A program made the position numbers and the translations under genes. This document shows, piece by piece, positions 22,869 to 32,176 of a DNA stretch of 64,000 bases. The stretch is from Cepaea nemoralis (taxonomy: Eukaryota > Mollusca > Gastropoda > Stylommatophora > Helicidae): NCBI GenBank assembly GCA_014155875.1, contig JACEFZ010011112.1:661001-725000 (forward strand). The letters run 5' to 3'. Each line of letters opens with the position of its first letter. The stretch's first letter is position 1. The notes below the pieces were generated by a model that was given only the letters and a program-made list of their open reading frames with translations, did no database searches and was not told the DNA's origin.

Positions 22869-22897
22869 TCAGGTTCGCATCCTGGTCACATGCACCA
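22869..22897 (-). promoter_or_regulatory. Candidate primer binding site (tRNA 3' end complement)
   Basis: On the plus strand this reads like a tRNA 3' end: T-stem TCAGG, 7-base loop TTCGCAT, T-stem CCTGG, then TCACATGCACCA ending in CCA. The minus strand is its complement and lies 10 bases from the LTR edge (22908), where minus-strand cDNA is primed. The spacing between the T arm and CCA is one base longer than standard, and I could not assign the amino acid. Confidence 0.6.
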
Positions 22898-22907
22898 TAA
22901 ATAATCC

Positions 22908-23142
22908 TGTCACAGTGTGAACAGAGATTAACAAGCCAGTGATCAAGTCAAAATGGTTTATTCTTTCATTTGATGACAAAGCGTTGATGTTAGATTCCAC
23001 TCACATCGAAGGTTGGATCTTAACTTCCCATACCAACCCAATACGTCACGATTGAGCATCCCCCACCCCTTTCAGTCTCAATGCTCAATCGTGCTGTATC
23101 TGTGTTTCCCACTAGATCCTAATAATACCTAATACTGTTACA
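22908..23142 (-). repeat. 5' LTR of the Gypsy element
   Basis: 235 bp copy of the LTR at 13899-14133 with one visible difference. It carries the same 13 bp inverted repeat. On the minus strand it is the promoter-bearing LTR, but no clear TATA box could be picked. Confidence 0.95.
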
Positions 23143-23265
23143 GAAGCAAAGGCAGCCGGCGTGATACTGACCAAATCAGCCACCATCTATTGGTTGGTAT
23201 ATATAGCCTTATTCCCTAGCATGATATGCCCATTGAGCCTTAAGGTGTTTAAAAGGGTTCTTGTG
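23143..23265 (+). repeat. SINE family A, right part, split by the Gypsy element
   Basis: After the GAAG duplication the body resumes with CAAAGGCAGCCGGCGTGATA and ATTGGTTGGTATATATAG, collinear with the copy at 10136-10370. Confidence 0.8.
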
Positions 23266-23829
23266 TACCACCAGTTATTTCTGATAGATGCCTCCCGTCC
23301 AGCATGGAGGATAGGCAGTTGAGCTGTTAAGGCCTCTGGAATGTTTATGTTTGTGGCTATGGTTTGCTTTCACATATTCCTCATGTTGGACTGGTAGTTC
23401 ATGGTTCTGCCGTCCAGCTACTGAGTTAAGTGCGTGAAGTGACACTGTGAGCTGTAGATTTCATGTGGAGTGCTTTTACATCTGTCTGCGGTTGTTTGTA
23501 TTGTGAACTGCATGTTCAGAAAAATGGCGGGCGGCGGTTTCTTAACTAACTGGGTTTGCCTTATGCAGTAATGTGTGGCTGCTAGTTTTCTAGAGGCTCT
23601 GCTTCCATCGATGATGAACTGTATTTTTCATGGCGGTCTTTAGTGTTAGCATTCTGACAGCGGCCTTTTTCATAGTATACCTGTGCGGGCTATTGGTTTG
23701 TAGAGACTCCTGGTTTCCTCTTTTCATATGGGGCAGTGAGGAGCATTTTGTATGATATTCACTGGCACAGGAACGGAGCATTATGGGGCGACCGATTGCC
23801 ATGAATTTGGAACCGTGACTAACTAACTA
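23266..23829. other. Unrecognised sequence with an open minus frame at 23590-23802
   Basis: A minus-strand frame of 70 codons (contains HRYTMKKAAVRMLTLKTAMK) continues on both sides past stops, which suggests a decayed coding element, perhaps a transposon. I do not recognise the family. Confidence 0.3.
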
Positions 23830-24170
23830 ATTTTCATATTGATGTTCCTCCATTCCATAATGTCTGACCTTCCAGCATCTTCTCTCTTGGTCTCCCACTG
23901 CCTCTCCTCCCCTCCAAATACATACTCTAGTTTGTGATGACATATTCTATCTTTCCACTTCTCATGACAAGCCCATAGATTGTGGACTGTCTTTTGATGA
24001 TGAGAGTAAATAGTTCTCTTTGTGAGTTAGCTTCTTTCAAGATATCTTCATTGCTCTTTCTATCAATCCTTGGTGTTCATTCTCATCATTCTTCTATAAA
24101 ACCACATCTCCCAAGCTTCCATATAAATCTTCATTTGTTTGCTAATTTCTGTGATTTGCTTCCATACTGT
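23830..24170 (-). pseudogene. LINE C-terminal fragment
   Basis: The minus strand gives EMWFYRRMMRMNT, a shifted KENYLLSSS block, and a Gly/Arg-rich end with the equivalents of GRRGRGRPREKMLEG split across two frames. This is the usual end of RTE/CR1-like LINE reverse transcriptase proteins. Several frameshifts and stops show it is dead. Confidence 0.65.
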
Positions 24171-24370
24171 GACAGCAGGCCAATCAAAAACTAGGACATA
24201 TGGAAATCAATTCAGGAAAGATAATAATATATTGTAATATATATGGAATAATTCATTTAGATAATATAAACACTTTGGAAAGAAAATTCATTGATGGTCA
24301 CAAATAACTTGGTCTTGTTTTGTTGCTAAAAAACCTTGTGTGTCCAGAACAAAAAAACAAATGTAACAAC

Positions 24371-24537
24371 AGAGGACATACATTTGGAGCTGCTTGACTT
24401 ACAAGCAGATCGTGACCTAAAAGAGAAATTCAAGTCAGATGGAAGAATTATTTCCCAACTTGAAAAACTTTGCAGCTAAACTTTTTGGATCAACATACAT
24501 TTGTGAACAAGCATTTTCTTGCTTGAAGATCAACTGA
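24371..24537 (+). pseudogene. hAT transposase C-terminal fragment
   Basis: Two overlapping plus frames give EDIHLELLDLQADRDLKEKF and then FPNLKNFAAKLFGSTYICEQ followed by AFSCLKIN. This is the C-terminal dimerisation region of ZBED/GTF2IRD2-like hAT transposases. A shift near 24450 and an early TGA at 24535 mark it as a fragment. No terminal inverted repeats were found next to it. Confidence 0.8.
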
Positions 24538-24540
24538 TCT

Positions 24541-24625
24541 AAGAATAGGATGGCTTGGAGTTAGTTGAAGGTCTATATCCCAATGGAAGATAAAGGGTGA
24601 AAGAAGAAGAGAAGAACTGTTGATG
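24541..24625 (+). pseudogene. LINE 3' terminus
   Basis: Ends with ATCCCAATGGAAGATAAAGG and GTGAAAGAAGAAGAGAAGAA, equivalent to the 3' ends at 4190-4225 and 63890-63935. Too short to classify. Confidence 0.45.
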
Positions 24626-24835
24626 AGAAGATGTAGAAACTGCAGTGATTTGGGTTGTAACAAGGAAGGCAGCCATAAATTGATAACACTGATAACTTCT
24701 ATACACCTGTGACACTAAACAAACTGGACAGCACATACACCTTCCTTTGAATATAAATGTTTTAGCCGGGTTCTAAGAATATCTTCGATATAGAAAAGAA
24801 CAAATGCATCCATATGACAAGATCTGAATACTGAA

Positions 24836-25102
24836 GAAAGTTGGCTACTAAAGACGGTAAAGCAAAGAAAATGTATATATTTTGGTCACTTGAAACGTCA
24901 TGAAAGTTTGGAGAGAACATTAATGGAGGGGTATATACCCAGGAAGAGAGGAAGAGGAAGGCCTAAGAGAAGATGGGTGCAGGATGTGGCAGATGATCTT
25001 CATATGGGTGTATTGGACACGGGACATCTTGCATATGATTGAGAAGTTTTCCAGAAAGTTGTTATGGGAGCGAGGTTCTGCAGAGGACATGCTACTGAAT
25101 GA
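24836..25102 (+). pseudogene. LINE C-terminal fragment
   Basis: Plus frame reads RKCIYFGHLKRHESLERTLM, EGYIPRKRGRGRPKRRWVQD, VADDLHMGVLDTGHLAYD, a stop, then FQKVVMGARFCRGHATE. The GH-x-x-R and RGRGRP-RRW motifs and the final CRGHAT are typical of the LINE end that also occurs at 48940-49290 and 55120-55425. One internal stop makes it a pseudogene. Confidence 0.8.
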
Positions 25103-25286
25103 ATGAGTAATAACTTCTACCAATCTGAGTTGTAGGGGAATTGTGGACTGTTATTGATAATGATCTTCTTCCTCATCTTTTTCTTGCATTCTGTCTCATA
25201 CTTCGATTCTGACTTCAAATATGAACATTCACGTTGTTTTGAGTGCATCAAGAGCTCCAAACAGATCTTTAACTGAGGTTTCTCAG

Positions 25287-26846
25287 AGATGAACAGTATA
25301 ATATTCGATTTAATAATGAAGGACCACCAATTTTGAAGATGGAGGTTCGAAATGTTCTTAAACATATGAAAGCTGGCAAGGCCCCCCAGTTCAGATAACA
25401 TCACAACAGAAATGATTAAAGCTTTAGAAGAATATGGAATAGATCAAGTCACCAGACTGCTGAACTCATTATATGATACTGGACATATACCTTCTGAATT
25501 ATGTAATTCTGAATTTATTGCAATCCCAAAGAAATCAGGAGCCTTGGAATGTGATCAACATAGAACAATTAGTATAATGAGTCACATCACAAAGATTTTG
25601 CTACGAATTATCATGCAAAGAGTGAGGAAGAAAATACAACCTGAAATAGGGGAAGAACAATGTGGGTTTGTAGAAGGAAAGGGTACAGTAAATGCTGTGT
25701 ATATGCTGCGTTCAGTTATTGAACGTTCTATAGAAGTAAACAAAGATATACATCTTTGCTTTATTGACTACACAAAGGCTTTTGATAGAGTTAGACATGT
25801 CAACATGGTAGATATGCTTGCAGATCTACAAATTGATGGGAAAGACATTAGACTTATAAAAAACATATATTGGAAACAACAAGCTGCCATAAGGATTGAT
25901 AATGAAGTGGGACAATATCAGCCTATTAAGAGAGGTGTTAGGCAGGGATGTGTAATGTCTCCAGATCTTTTTTCCCTATACAGTGAAAATATTTTCAGAA
26001 ATGTAGAAGATATAAATGGAATCAGCATTGGAGGACGAAACATCAATAACATTAGATATGCAGATGATACAGTATTGATTGCAGACAATGAGCAGGATCT
26101 GCAACAATTAGTAGATGCGGTTGTTGCACACAGTGAACAACTGGGATTAGAATTAAATTGTAAAAAGACACAGATTATGGTCGTCACTAGGAAGAACGAA
26201 ATACCACAATGTAATATACAAGTAAATGGGAATATTCTTCAACAAGTGAATCGGTACAATTATCTCGGAACAGTCATAACATCTGATGGGAGATGCCTTG
26301 TAGAGATTAGAACAAGAATCGCCATGGCGAAAGTAGCCTTTAGCAAGATGAAAAACATACTGACCAATAAAAAGATGTCAATTGAAACGAGAAAAAGAGT
26401 GTTGAGGGGATCCATAGAGCCTGTTCTTTTGTATGGATGTGAAACTTGGACAATTAGCAGTCAAGCTGAAAAACATCTGATGGCTGCAGAAATTTGGTTT
26501 CTGAGGAAAATGCAAAGAGTACCATGGACAGACAGAAAAACCAATGACCAAGTACTACAGGAGACAAATGAAAATCGTAAACTGATTAGAGAAATTAGAC
26601 GTAGACAGTCAAAATTGTTTTTTGGACATGTTATGAGAAGAAATGGATTGGAGAACTTAGTGACAACTGGCAAGATCGAAGGGAACAGACCAAGGGGAAG
26701 ACCGAGAAGTAAATACCTGGATGGCTTGACCACATGGCATGGTTGAGACAGGAACACTGAGCTGATCCACGACTCTGGTGATCAAGTGAAATGACGAGTC
26801 ATGACCGCCTACGCTTTCTGGCATGGCACATGATTGATTGATTGAT
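25287..26846 (+). mobile_element. 5'-truncated LINE with 13 bp target-site duplication
   Basis: Bounded by TGAGGTTTCTCAG at 25274-25286 and again at 26847-26859, an exact 13 bp duplication. The body starts in the middle of the reverse transcriptase and the 3' end is a (TGAT)n tail (26831-26846). That arrangement is target-primed reverse transcription with early termination. Host sequence on both sides belongs to the flank of the 54 bp minisatellite. Confidence 0.93.
25412..26746 (+). CDS. LINE reverse transcriptase (ORF2 C-terminal part)
   Basis: An uninterrupted 444-codon frame. RT motifs appear in order: IPKKSGALECDQHRTIS, DYTKAFDRVRH, RGVRQGCVMSPDLFS, the catalytic IRYADDTVLIA, LNCKKTQIM, NYLGTVITSDG. 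A thumb and C-terminal region follows, ending SKLFFGHVMRRNGLENL and GNRPRGRPRSKYLDGL. Identity within the RT superfamily is secure; the clade (RTE- or CR1-like) is not resolved. The frame can be followed upstream to the insertion point through one extra base in a C6 run at 25382-25387. The endonuclease domain is absent, so the element cannot be autonomous. Confidence 0.92.
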   Translation: MIKALEEYGIDQVTRLLNSLYDTGHIPSELCNSEFIAIPKKSGALECDQHRTISIMSHITKILLRIIMQRVRKKIQPEIGEEQCGFVEGKGTVNAVYMLRSVIERSIEVNKDIHLCFIDYTKAFDRVRHVNMVDMLADLQIDGKDIRLIKNIYWKQQAAIRIDNEVGQYQPIKRGVRQGCVMSPDLFSLYSENIFRNVEDINGISIGGRNINNIRYADDTVLIADNEQDLQQLVDAVVAHSEQLGLELNCKKTQIMVVTRKNEIPQCNIQVNGNILQQVNRYNYLGTVITSDGRCLVEIRTRIAMAKVAFSKMKNILTNKKMSIETRKRVLRGSIEPVLLYGCETWTISSQAEKHLMAAEIWFLRKMQRVPWTDRKTNDQVLQETNENRKLIREIRRRQSKLFFGHVMRRNGLENLVTTGKIEGNRPRGRPRSKYLDGLTTWHG

Positions 26847-26918
26847 TGAGGTTTCTCAGCACCAGAATTGTACTCAAAAGAGTTTTGTGCAGATAATGAT
26901 AGTTCCAAACGAATGCTT

Positions 26919-28380
26919 TCCTAGTTATACCATTGTCAAGTTTCCTCAATGTGTATCCAGTAGCAGTGACTTTTCTAGTTCTACCGTGGTCAAGTTTCCT
27001 CAATGTGTATCCAGTAGCAGTGACTTCTCTAGTTATACCATGGTCAAGTTTCCTCAGTGTATATCCAGTAGCAGTGACTTCTCTAGTTATACCATGGTCA
27101 GGTTTCCTCAGTGTGTATCCAGTAGCAGTGACTTCTCTAGTTATACCATGGTCAGGTTTCCTCAGTGTGTATCCAGTAGCAGTGACTTTTCTAGTTCTAC
27201 CATGGTCAAGTTTCCTCAGTGTGTATCCAGTAGCAGTGACTTTTCTAGTTCTACCATGGTCAAGTTTCCTCAGTGTGTATCCAGTAGCAGTGACTTTTCT
27301 AGTTCTACCATGGTCAAGTTTCCTCAATGTGTATCCAGTAGCAGTGACTTCTCTAGTTATACCATGGTCAAGTTTTCTCAGTGTGTATCCACTGGCAGTG
27401 ACTTCTCTAGTTATACCATGGTCAAGTTTCCTCAGTGTGTATTCAGTAGCAGTGACTTCTCTAGTTATACCATGGTCAAGTTTCCTCAGTGTGTATCCAG
27501 TAGCAGTGACTTCTCTAGTTATACCATGGTCAAGTTTCCTCAATGTGTATCCAGTAGCAGTGACTTCTCTAGTTATACCATGGTCAAGTTTCCTCAGTGT
27601 GTATCCAGTAGCAGTGACTTCTCTAGTTATACCATGGTCAAGTTTCCTCAGTGTGTATCCAGTGGCAGTGACTTTTCTAGTTCTACCATGGTCAAGTTTC
27701 CTCAATGTGTATCCAGTGGCAGTGACTTTTCTAGTTCTACCATGGTCAAGTTTCCTCAGTGTGTATCCAGTGGCAGTGACCTTTCTAGTTCTACCATGGT
27801 CAAGTTTTCTCAGTGTGTATCCAGTGGCAGTGACCTTTCTAGTTCTACCATGGTCAAGTTTCCTCAGTGTGTATCCAGTGGCAGTGACTTTTCTAGTTCT
27901 ACCATGTTTAAGTTTCCTCAGTGTGTATCCAGTGGCAGTGACTTCTCTAGTTCTACCATGGTCAAGTTTCCTCAGTGTGTATCCAGTGGCAGTGACTTTT
28001 CTAGTTCTACCATGGTCAAGTTTCCTCAGTGTGTATCCAGTGGCAGTGACTTTTCTAGTTCTACAATGGTCAAGTTTCCTCAGTGTGTATCCAGTGGCAG
28101 TGACTTTTCTAGTTCTACCATGATCAAGTTTTCTCAGTGTGTATCCAGTGGCAGTGACTTTTCTAGTGATACCATGGTCAAGTTTTCTCAGTGTGTATCC
28201 AGTGGCAGTGACTTTTCTAGTGATACCATGGTCAAGTTTTCTCAATGTGTATCCAGTGGCAGTGACTTTTCTAGTTCTACCATGGTCAAGTTTTCTCAGT
28301 GTGTAACCAGTGGCAGTGACTTTTCTAGTTCTACCATGGTCAAGTTTCCTCAATGTGTATCCAGTGGCAGTGACTTCTCT
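26919..28380. repeat. 54 bp minisatellite (about 27 copies)
   Basis: The unit is CCATGGTCAAGTTTCCTCAG, TGTGTATCCAGTAGCAGTGA, CTTCTCTAGTTATA. Copies in the left half carry AGTAGCAG and those in the right half AGTGGCAG; two other sites (TTATA/TTCTA and CTTCTC/CTTTTC) mark local runs of identical copies. Since 54 is divisible by 3, open frames run through the array on both strands (547, 514 and 396 codons), but these are repeat artefacts. It lies in the intron between 12633 and 33285. Confidence 0.95.
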
Positions 28381-28385
28381 TCACC

Positions 28386-28689
28386 TCTTGGTTCATGTGT
28401 ATTTGTTGTTCTCTTCATGAGCTCCACATTGGGGATTCTGTCACACCAGTTTAGTACTTCTATTTGTGCAGGTACTATTTCATGAATGTTGTTTTTTTAT
28501 TAGTAATCATGCTGGTCATTTGGTCATTCTCCATGTTTTTTTATCTATACAATAGTGGTGATTTAACATTAGAATATAATATTCTAAGTTTGGTGCTAGA
28601 TTTAATTTTAATTTGATTTCCACAAATGTCCTAGTGCTACTCTTTCCTTTTGTTTTCTTAATTTAATATCCTTATCTATTCTACCAACT
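28386..28689. other. Intronic sequence, probable LINE remnant on minus
   Basis: No clear motif. It leads into the minus-strand LINE RT fragment that follows and may be its decayed downstream part. Confidence 0.3.
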
Positions 28690-28925
28690 GGTCTACGTTG
28701 CTACCTAATTATGCCACCTGAAGTGAGGTTTTACTAAGGGATATTGGCTTATAACTGTCTTGATTTATTCTCATTATCTTTGTCTTTTTCTTATAAATGT
28801 CATTAGCGAAGTCCAGATCATCAAGCTGCTTTGTCAGGAGAGTGTGTTGAATTCCATTTCTGGCATTGCTTGTTGCCTTCATAAGCCAGTCTGTAGTCAG
28901 TAAGAACAGTATGTTTTTTTTTCCT
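28690..28925 (-). pseudogene. LINE reverse transcriptase fragment
   Basis: On the minus strand the frame gives TDWLMKATSNARNGIQHTLL and TKQLDDLDFANDIYKKK, equivalent to the RT stretch ending in the F/YADD active site, with Asp to Asn at the second catalytic aspartate (FAND). Stops follow. A SINE is inserted just upstream at 28955. Confidence 0.7.
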
Positions 28926-28954
28926 GCGTTTCCATCCTGTTTCAGGATATTGTG

Positions 28955-29115
28955 GTCAACACCAGCATCTTTCAGCTGTATGTTGACTCCTAGGCTAGAT
29001 TACGCTCATCAGCACGCCACGGCTTTCTGAGCGACTGGCTCCATACTCTCATAAGTCACTGGCGTGACTCGAACCACTTCTAATTCTCGCGCGCTCACAT
29101 CAACCACGAGAGTAT
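28955..29115 (-). repeat. SINE, family C
   Basis: Plus strand shows ACACCAGCATCTTTCAGCTG, then GATTACGCTCATCAGCACGC and TTTCTGAGCGACTGGCTCC, the reverse of the family C core at 40290-40390. It ends near CTAATTCTCGCGCG, matching the head. Confidence 0.8.
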
Positions 29116-29929
29116 TCTCTTCATGAGAATACTCATTATTTATATTAATACTAATTCGCTAACCCCTCCGCCAGGGAGCCGGCTCAGTAAGAATAGTATA
29201 GATGACAGAAATAATTCCTGTCTCAATTCTGTTCTTATTTCAACTACCACAGTTATATCAGACAGTATTTACTGTAAAACACTCTTCCCCACTTATTTCC
29301 TTAACTTTTTCCATTCCAGACAGTTATAACTTTAATTCCTTCTTAACCAGGCTGTTTGTTATTTCAAAATAATAGTAGCCAGGAACAGAAAAAGGAAAGG
29401 TTTACAAAACAACTGACAGCTAATAAAGATGAAGTTATTTAAAACAGCCCAGAGGTACAGACACCAGATGGAGGCACCAACATTCGTTGGCCATGTTACG
29501 AGAAAAGGAAAACCACTTCTTGAACTCACACTAAACTGACCCAATTTCTCTGTCGAATGATTTTTTCAAATCTTTTCTTTGGCAGTTGTCATTTTTTCAC
29601 ATCAGTTATTGATTTTCAACATTTGGTTTGCATGAACTGGTTCATGAGAGTCAGCTCTCAGCTGTGTCACTTCTTTCTGTCTTCTGATTTTCCAAAGCAA
29701 TTTTATGTTTAGACAATTTTGCTATTAGTTTCCTCATTTATATATTTTATTATACAATGTAGTCAGTTCTATGCCAGCCACCTTCTGAGAGGCAGGTTTG
29801 AGCTCAGGGCCATACAAGTTACCACCAAGACTTGAGTGGCAGGGTAGAGCTTAGGGCCATACCAAGTTAGGAAAACGGATCCCACCAATACTTGAGATTG
29901 ATAGGGATTGAGCGCTGTCTTGGTGAACA
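29116..29929. other. Intronic sequence with a possible LINE fragment at 29390-29545
   Basis: A short plus-strand frame reads RHQMEAPTFVGHVTRKGKPL, which resembles the GH-x-x-R block of LINE C-termini. The rest holds no recognisable feature. Confidence 0.35.
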
Positions 29930-30170
29930 GTTGCACTAACTTCTATGGTTTCTATCTTCATCAAGTGCCCTGACAGCTGGCATAGGCGTTCATGTCTCTC
30001 CACAGATCTCAGTCATCGGTGTTCTGGATCAACTGCTGATGATATTCCTCCATGCCACTGTTTCAGTCCATCCAGCATCATTTCCCTTGGTCTGCCTCTG
30101 TCTTTCTTCCCCTTGATCTTTCCACTTGTCAGAATGTTGTCCAATGCCTTTCTTCTCATTACATGAGGAA
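29930..30170 (-). pseudogene. LINE C-terminal fragment
   Basis: Minus strand gives RRKALDNILTSGKIKGKKDR followed by GRPREMMLDGLKQWHGG and then ERLCQLSGHLMK after a stop. It is the same end as in the intact LINE at 26600-26800 (TGKIEGNRPRGRPRS, WHG). Confidence 0.75.
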
Positions 30171-30249
30171 ATAAAACTGTTTGTCTATTTATTATTGTTG
30201 TATATAGTTTCTGGTTTGAATAGCCTCATTCAGGCAATCGTCATTAGTG

Positions 30250-31506
30250 ACTCTAGCAATCCAAGGAACTTTTTAAGATCCTTGAGAAGATAGGATGTCC
30301 ACCCAGCCTATTAAGTCTCGTGAAATCATTTCACAAAAATATGCAAGGGACCATTTTATTTGTTGGCTCAAAAACCCAGTCATTCAGCATTGGAGTAAAG
30401 CAGGGCCGCGTGCTTGCTCCTACACTTTTAGGTATCTTCTTCGCCGTTCTCTTAAGGCAGGCATTGACGACTGCCACTGAAGGCATATACCTCCATACAA
30501 GATCTGATGGCAAACTTTTTAACTTATCAAGACTCAAGGCAAAGATCAAAATAAAATCAAGATGCACAAGATAACTTCTTTTTGCAGACAATGCAGCACT
30601 GACTACTCATGCAGCAGAAGATCTGCAACGGCTCATAGATCGTTTTGCAGCTGATGCAAAGACTTTGGGCTCACCATCAGCCTAAATAAAACACAGGTGA
30701 TGGAACAAGATGCTGTCCGCCTCCATCAATCAAAATTTCTAATTACGAATTGAAGGTCGTCCACGAGTTTGTGTATTTGGGGTTGACAATATTGGATAAT
30801 CTTTCATTAGAGACAGAAATCAACAGACGAATTGGAAAGGCAGCCACAACACTTTCCAGGCTAACTAAGACAGTTTGAGAGAATAATAGACTAACAGAGC
30901 GTACAAAAGTTCAAGTATATAAAGCGTGTGTTGTTAGCACACTACTCTAAGGTTCTGAATCCTGGACTTTGTACTCATGACAGGGAAGAAAGTTGAATTC
31001 CTTCCATATGAGATGTCTGAGGCGTATCCTGGGCATGTCGTGGAAAGACCACATAACAAACAAACACGTGCTTGAAAGAGCGGATATTACCACAGTGCAC
31101 TCCCTCCTCAAGCAGAGACGCCTCCGGTGGCTGGGCCACGTATCTCGAATGGAGGATGAACATATTCCCAAAGATCTCCTATACGCAGAACTAGCCACAG
31201 GGAAGAGGCCAACCATGATACTGTGTTCAACTGTGATATAGGGATGTGTGTAAACATGATATGAAAACCCTGGGCATATATCCAGACACGTGGGAAAGAC
31301 TTGCAACAGATGTTCCTGGAGAAGAGATGTACGAAATGAACTTGTGCTCTTTTGAGCGCAATCTGATACAACAAACTGAGGATAGGAGGCACAGGAATAA
31401 AATGCAGTCAGTTACTGCAAGACCAGCCTCGTCTTACAGATGCGGAAACTGTGACAGAGATTGTCACTTACTATGCAGTCACCAACGGTTACACCAGGCC
31501 TCCTAA
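30250..31506 (+). pseudogene. LINE reverse transcriptase to C-terminal zinc finger, decayed
   Basis: Across three frames the plus strand reads GVKQGRVLAPTLLGIFF, LFADNAALTTHAAEDLQRLI, FVYLGLT-like, FHMRCLRRILGMSWKDHITN, LKQRRLRWLGHVSRMEDEHI, PKDLLYAELATGKRP and finally CGNCDRDCHLLCSHQRLH. The active site is FADN, so the second catalytic Asp is lost. At least five shifts or stops interrupt it. The C2H2-like finger at the end is shared with the fragment at 37889-38280. Confidence 0.85.
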
Positions 31507-31840
31507 ATCCAGTGAGCAATAGCCTACGATGGGTAGCGTTGTGATATTCTGTTGTGATAATTTGGTGTGTCCAGTGTGTGCCGCGTGGTTACACACCCGC
31601 TTCACACGCGTGATCCGGGACTGTTTCCGGATCCGGTCAGGGATATGCACTACTGACGAGCTCAAATGAGGGCAAAACTCAAGTATAGTGCTTCCATATT
31701 GACGTGGATAGGCCTTAGGTTCATACCAGAATGCGATCGGCGTTGCCAGTAGTGGGTTGTGCTCAATATTTAAATTTCAAATCCCGAAACAACCACATAA
31801 TCAATTGATTATTGCTCACTGGATTTAGGAGGCCTGGTGT
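31491..31840. repeat. Perfect 30 bp inverted arms (31491-31520 / 31811-31840)
   Basis: Left arm begins ACACCAGGCCTCC and ends GTGAGCAAT; right arm is its exact reverse complement. The left arm joins the 3' end of the LINE pseudogene. The 290 bases between hold one copy of the duplicated unit described next. Confidence 0.9.
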
Positions 31841-32176
31841 TCCTTGCCAGTGAGAAGTCCTGATCGTTCGGGTCCCATCGATTGACGGACGTCGGTCGCG
31901 GCGATTGGGCAATCTTGAGCATAGCCTACGATGGGTAGCGTTGTGATGTTCTGTTGTGATAATTTGGTGTGTCCAGTGTGTGCCGCGTGGTTACACACCT
32001 GCTTCACACGCGTGATCCGGGACTGTTTCCGGATCCGGTCAGGGATATGCACTACTGACGAGCTCAAATGAGGGCGAAACTCTAGTATAGTGCTTCCATA
32101 TTGACGTGGATAGGCCTTAGGTTCATACCAGAATGCGATCGGCATTGCCAGTAGTGGATTGTGCTCAATATTTAAA
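31521..32176 (+). repeat. 254 bp unit, two copies 402 bp apart
   Basis: Copies at 31521-31774 and 31923-32176 start AGCCTACGATGGGTAGCG and end GCTCAATATTTAAA, differing at only a few positions. The unit contains GGATCCGGTCAGGGATATGC and ACTGACGAGCTCAAATGAGG. It could be a SINE or a small DNA element; no consensus A/B box pair was found. The second copy is cut at its end by the mariner sequence. Confidence 0.85.

Larger units (their letters stand above)
13899..23142 (-). mobile_element. Ty3/Gypsy LTR retrotransposon, 9.2 kb
   Basis: Two 235 bp LTRs (13899-14133 and 22908-23142) begin TGTCAC and end TTACA in plus orientation, and differ at only one position that I can see. The 4 bp GAAG at 13895-13898 is repeated at 23143-23146 as the target-site duplication. 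On the minus strand the order is leader, gag with a CCHC knuckle, protease, reverse transcriptase, RNase H and integrase, which is the Ty3/Gypsy order. No envelope gene is visible. The pol reading frame is broken by at least three single-base shifts. Near-identical LTRs imply a recent insertion. Confidence 0.95.

Noticed and set aside
26809..28485. Frames of 514, 547 and 396 codons as a repetitive secreted or structural protein
   Set aside because: Translations of the 54 bp minisatellite on both strands. The unit repeats at the DNA level with no synonymous bias visible.
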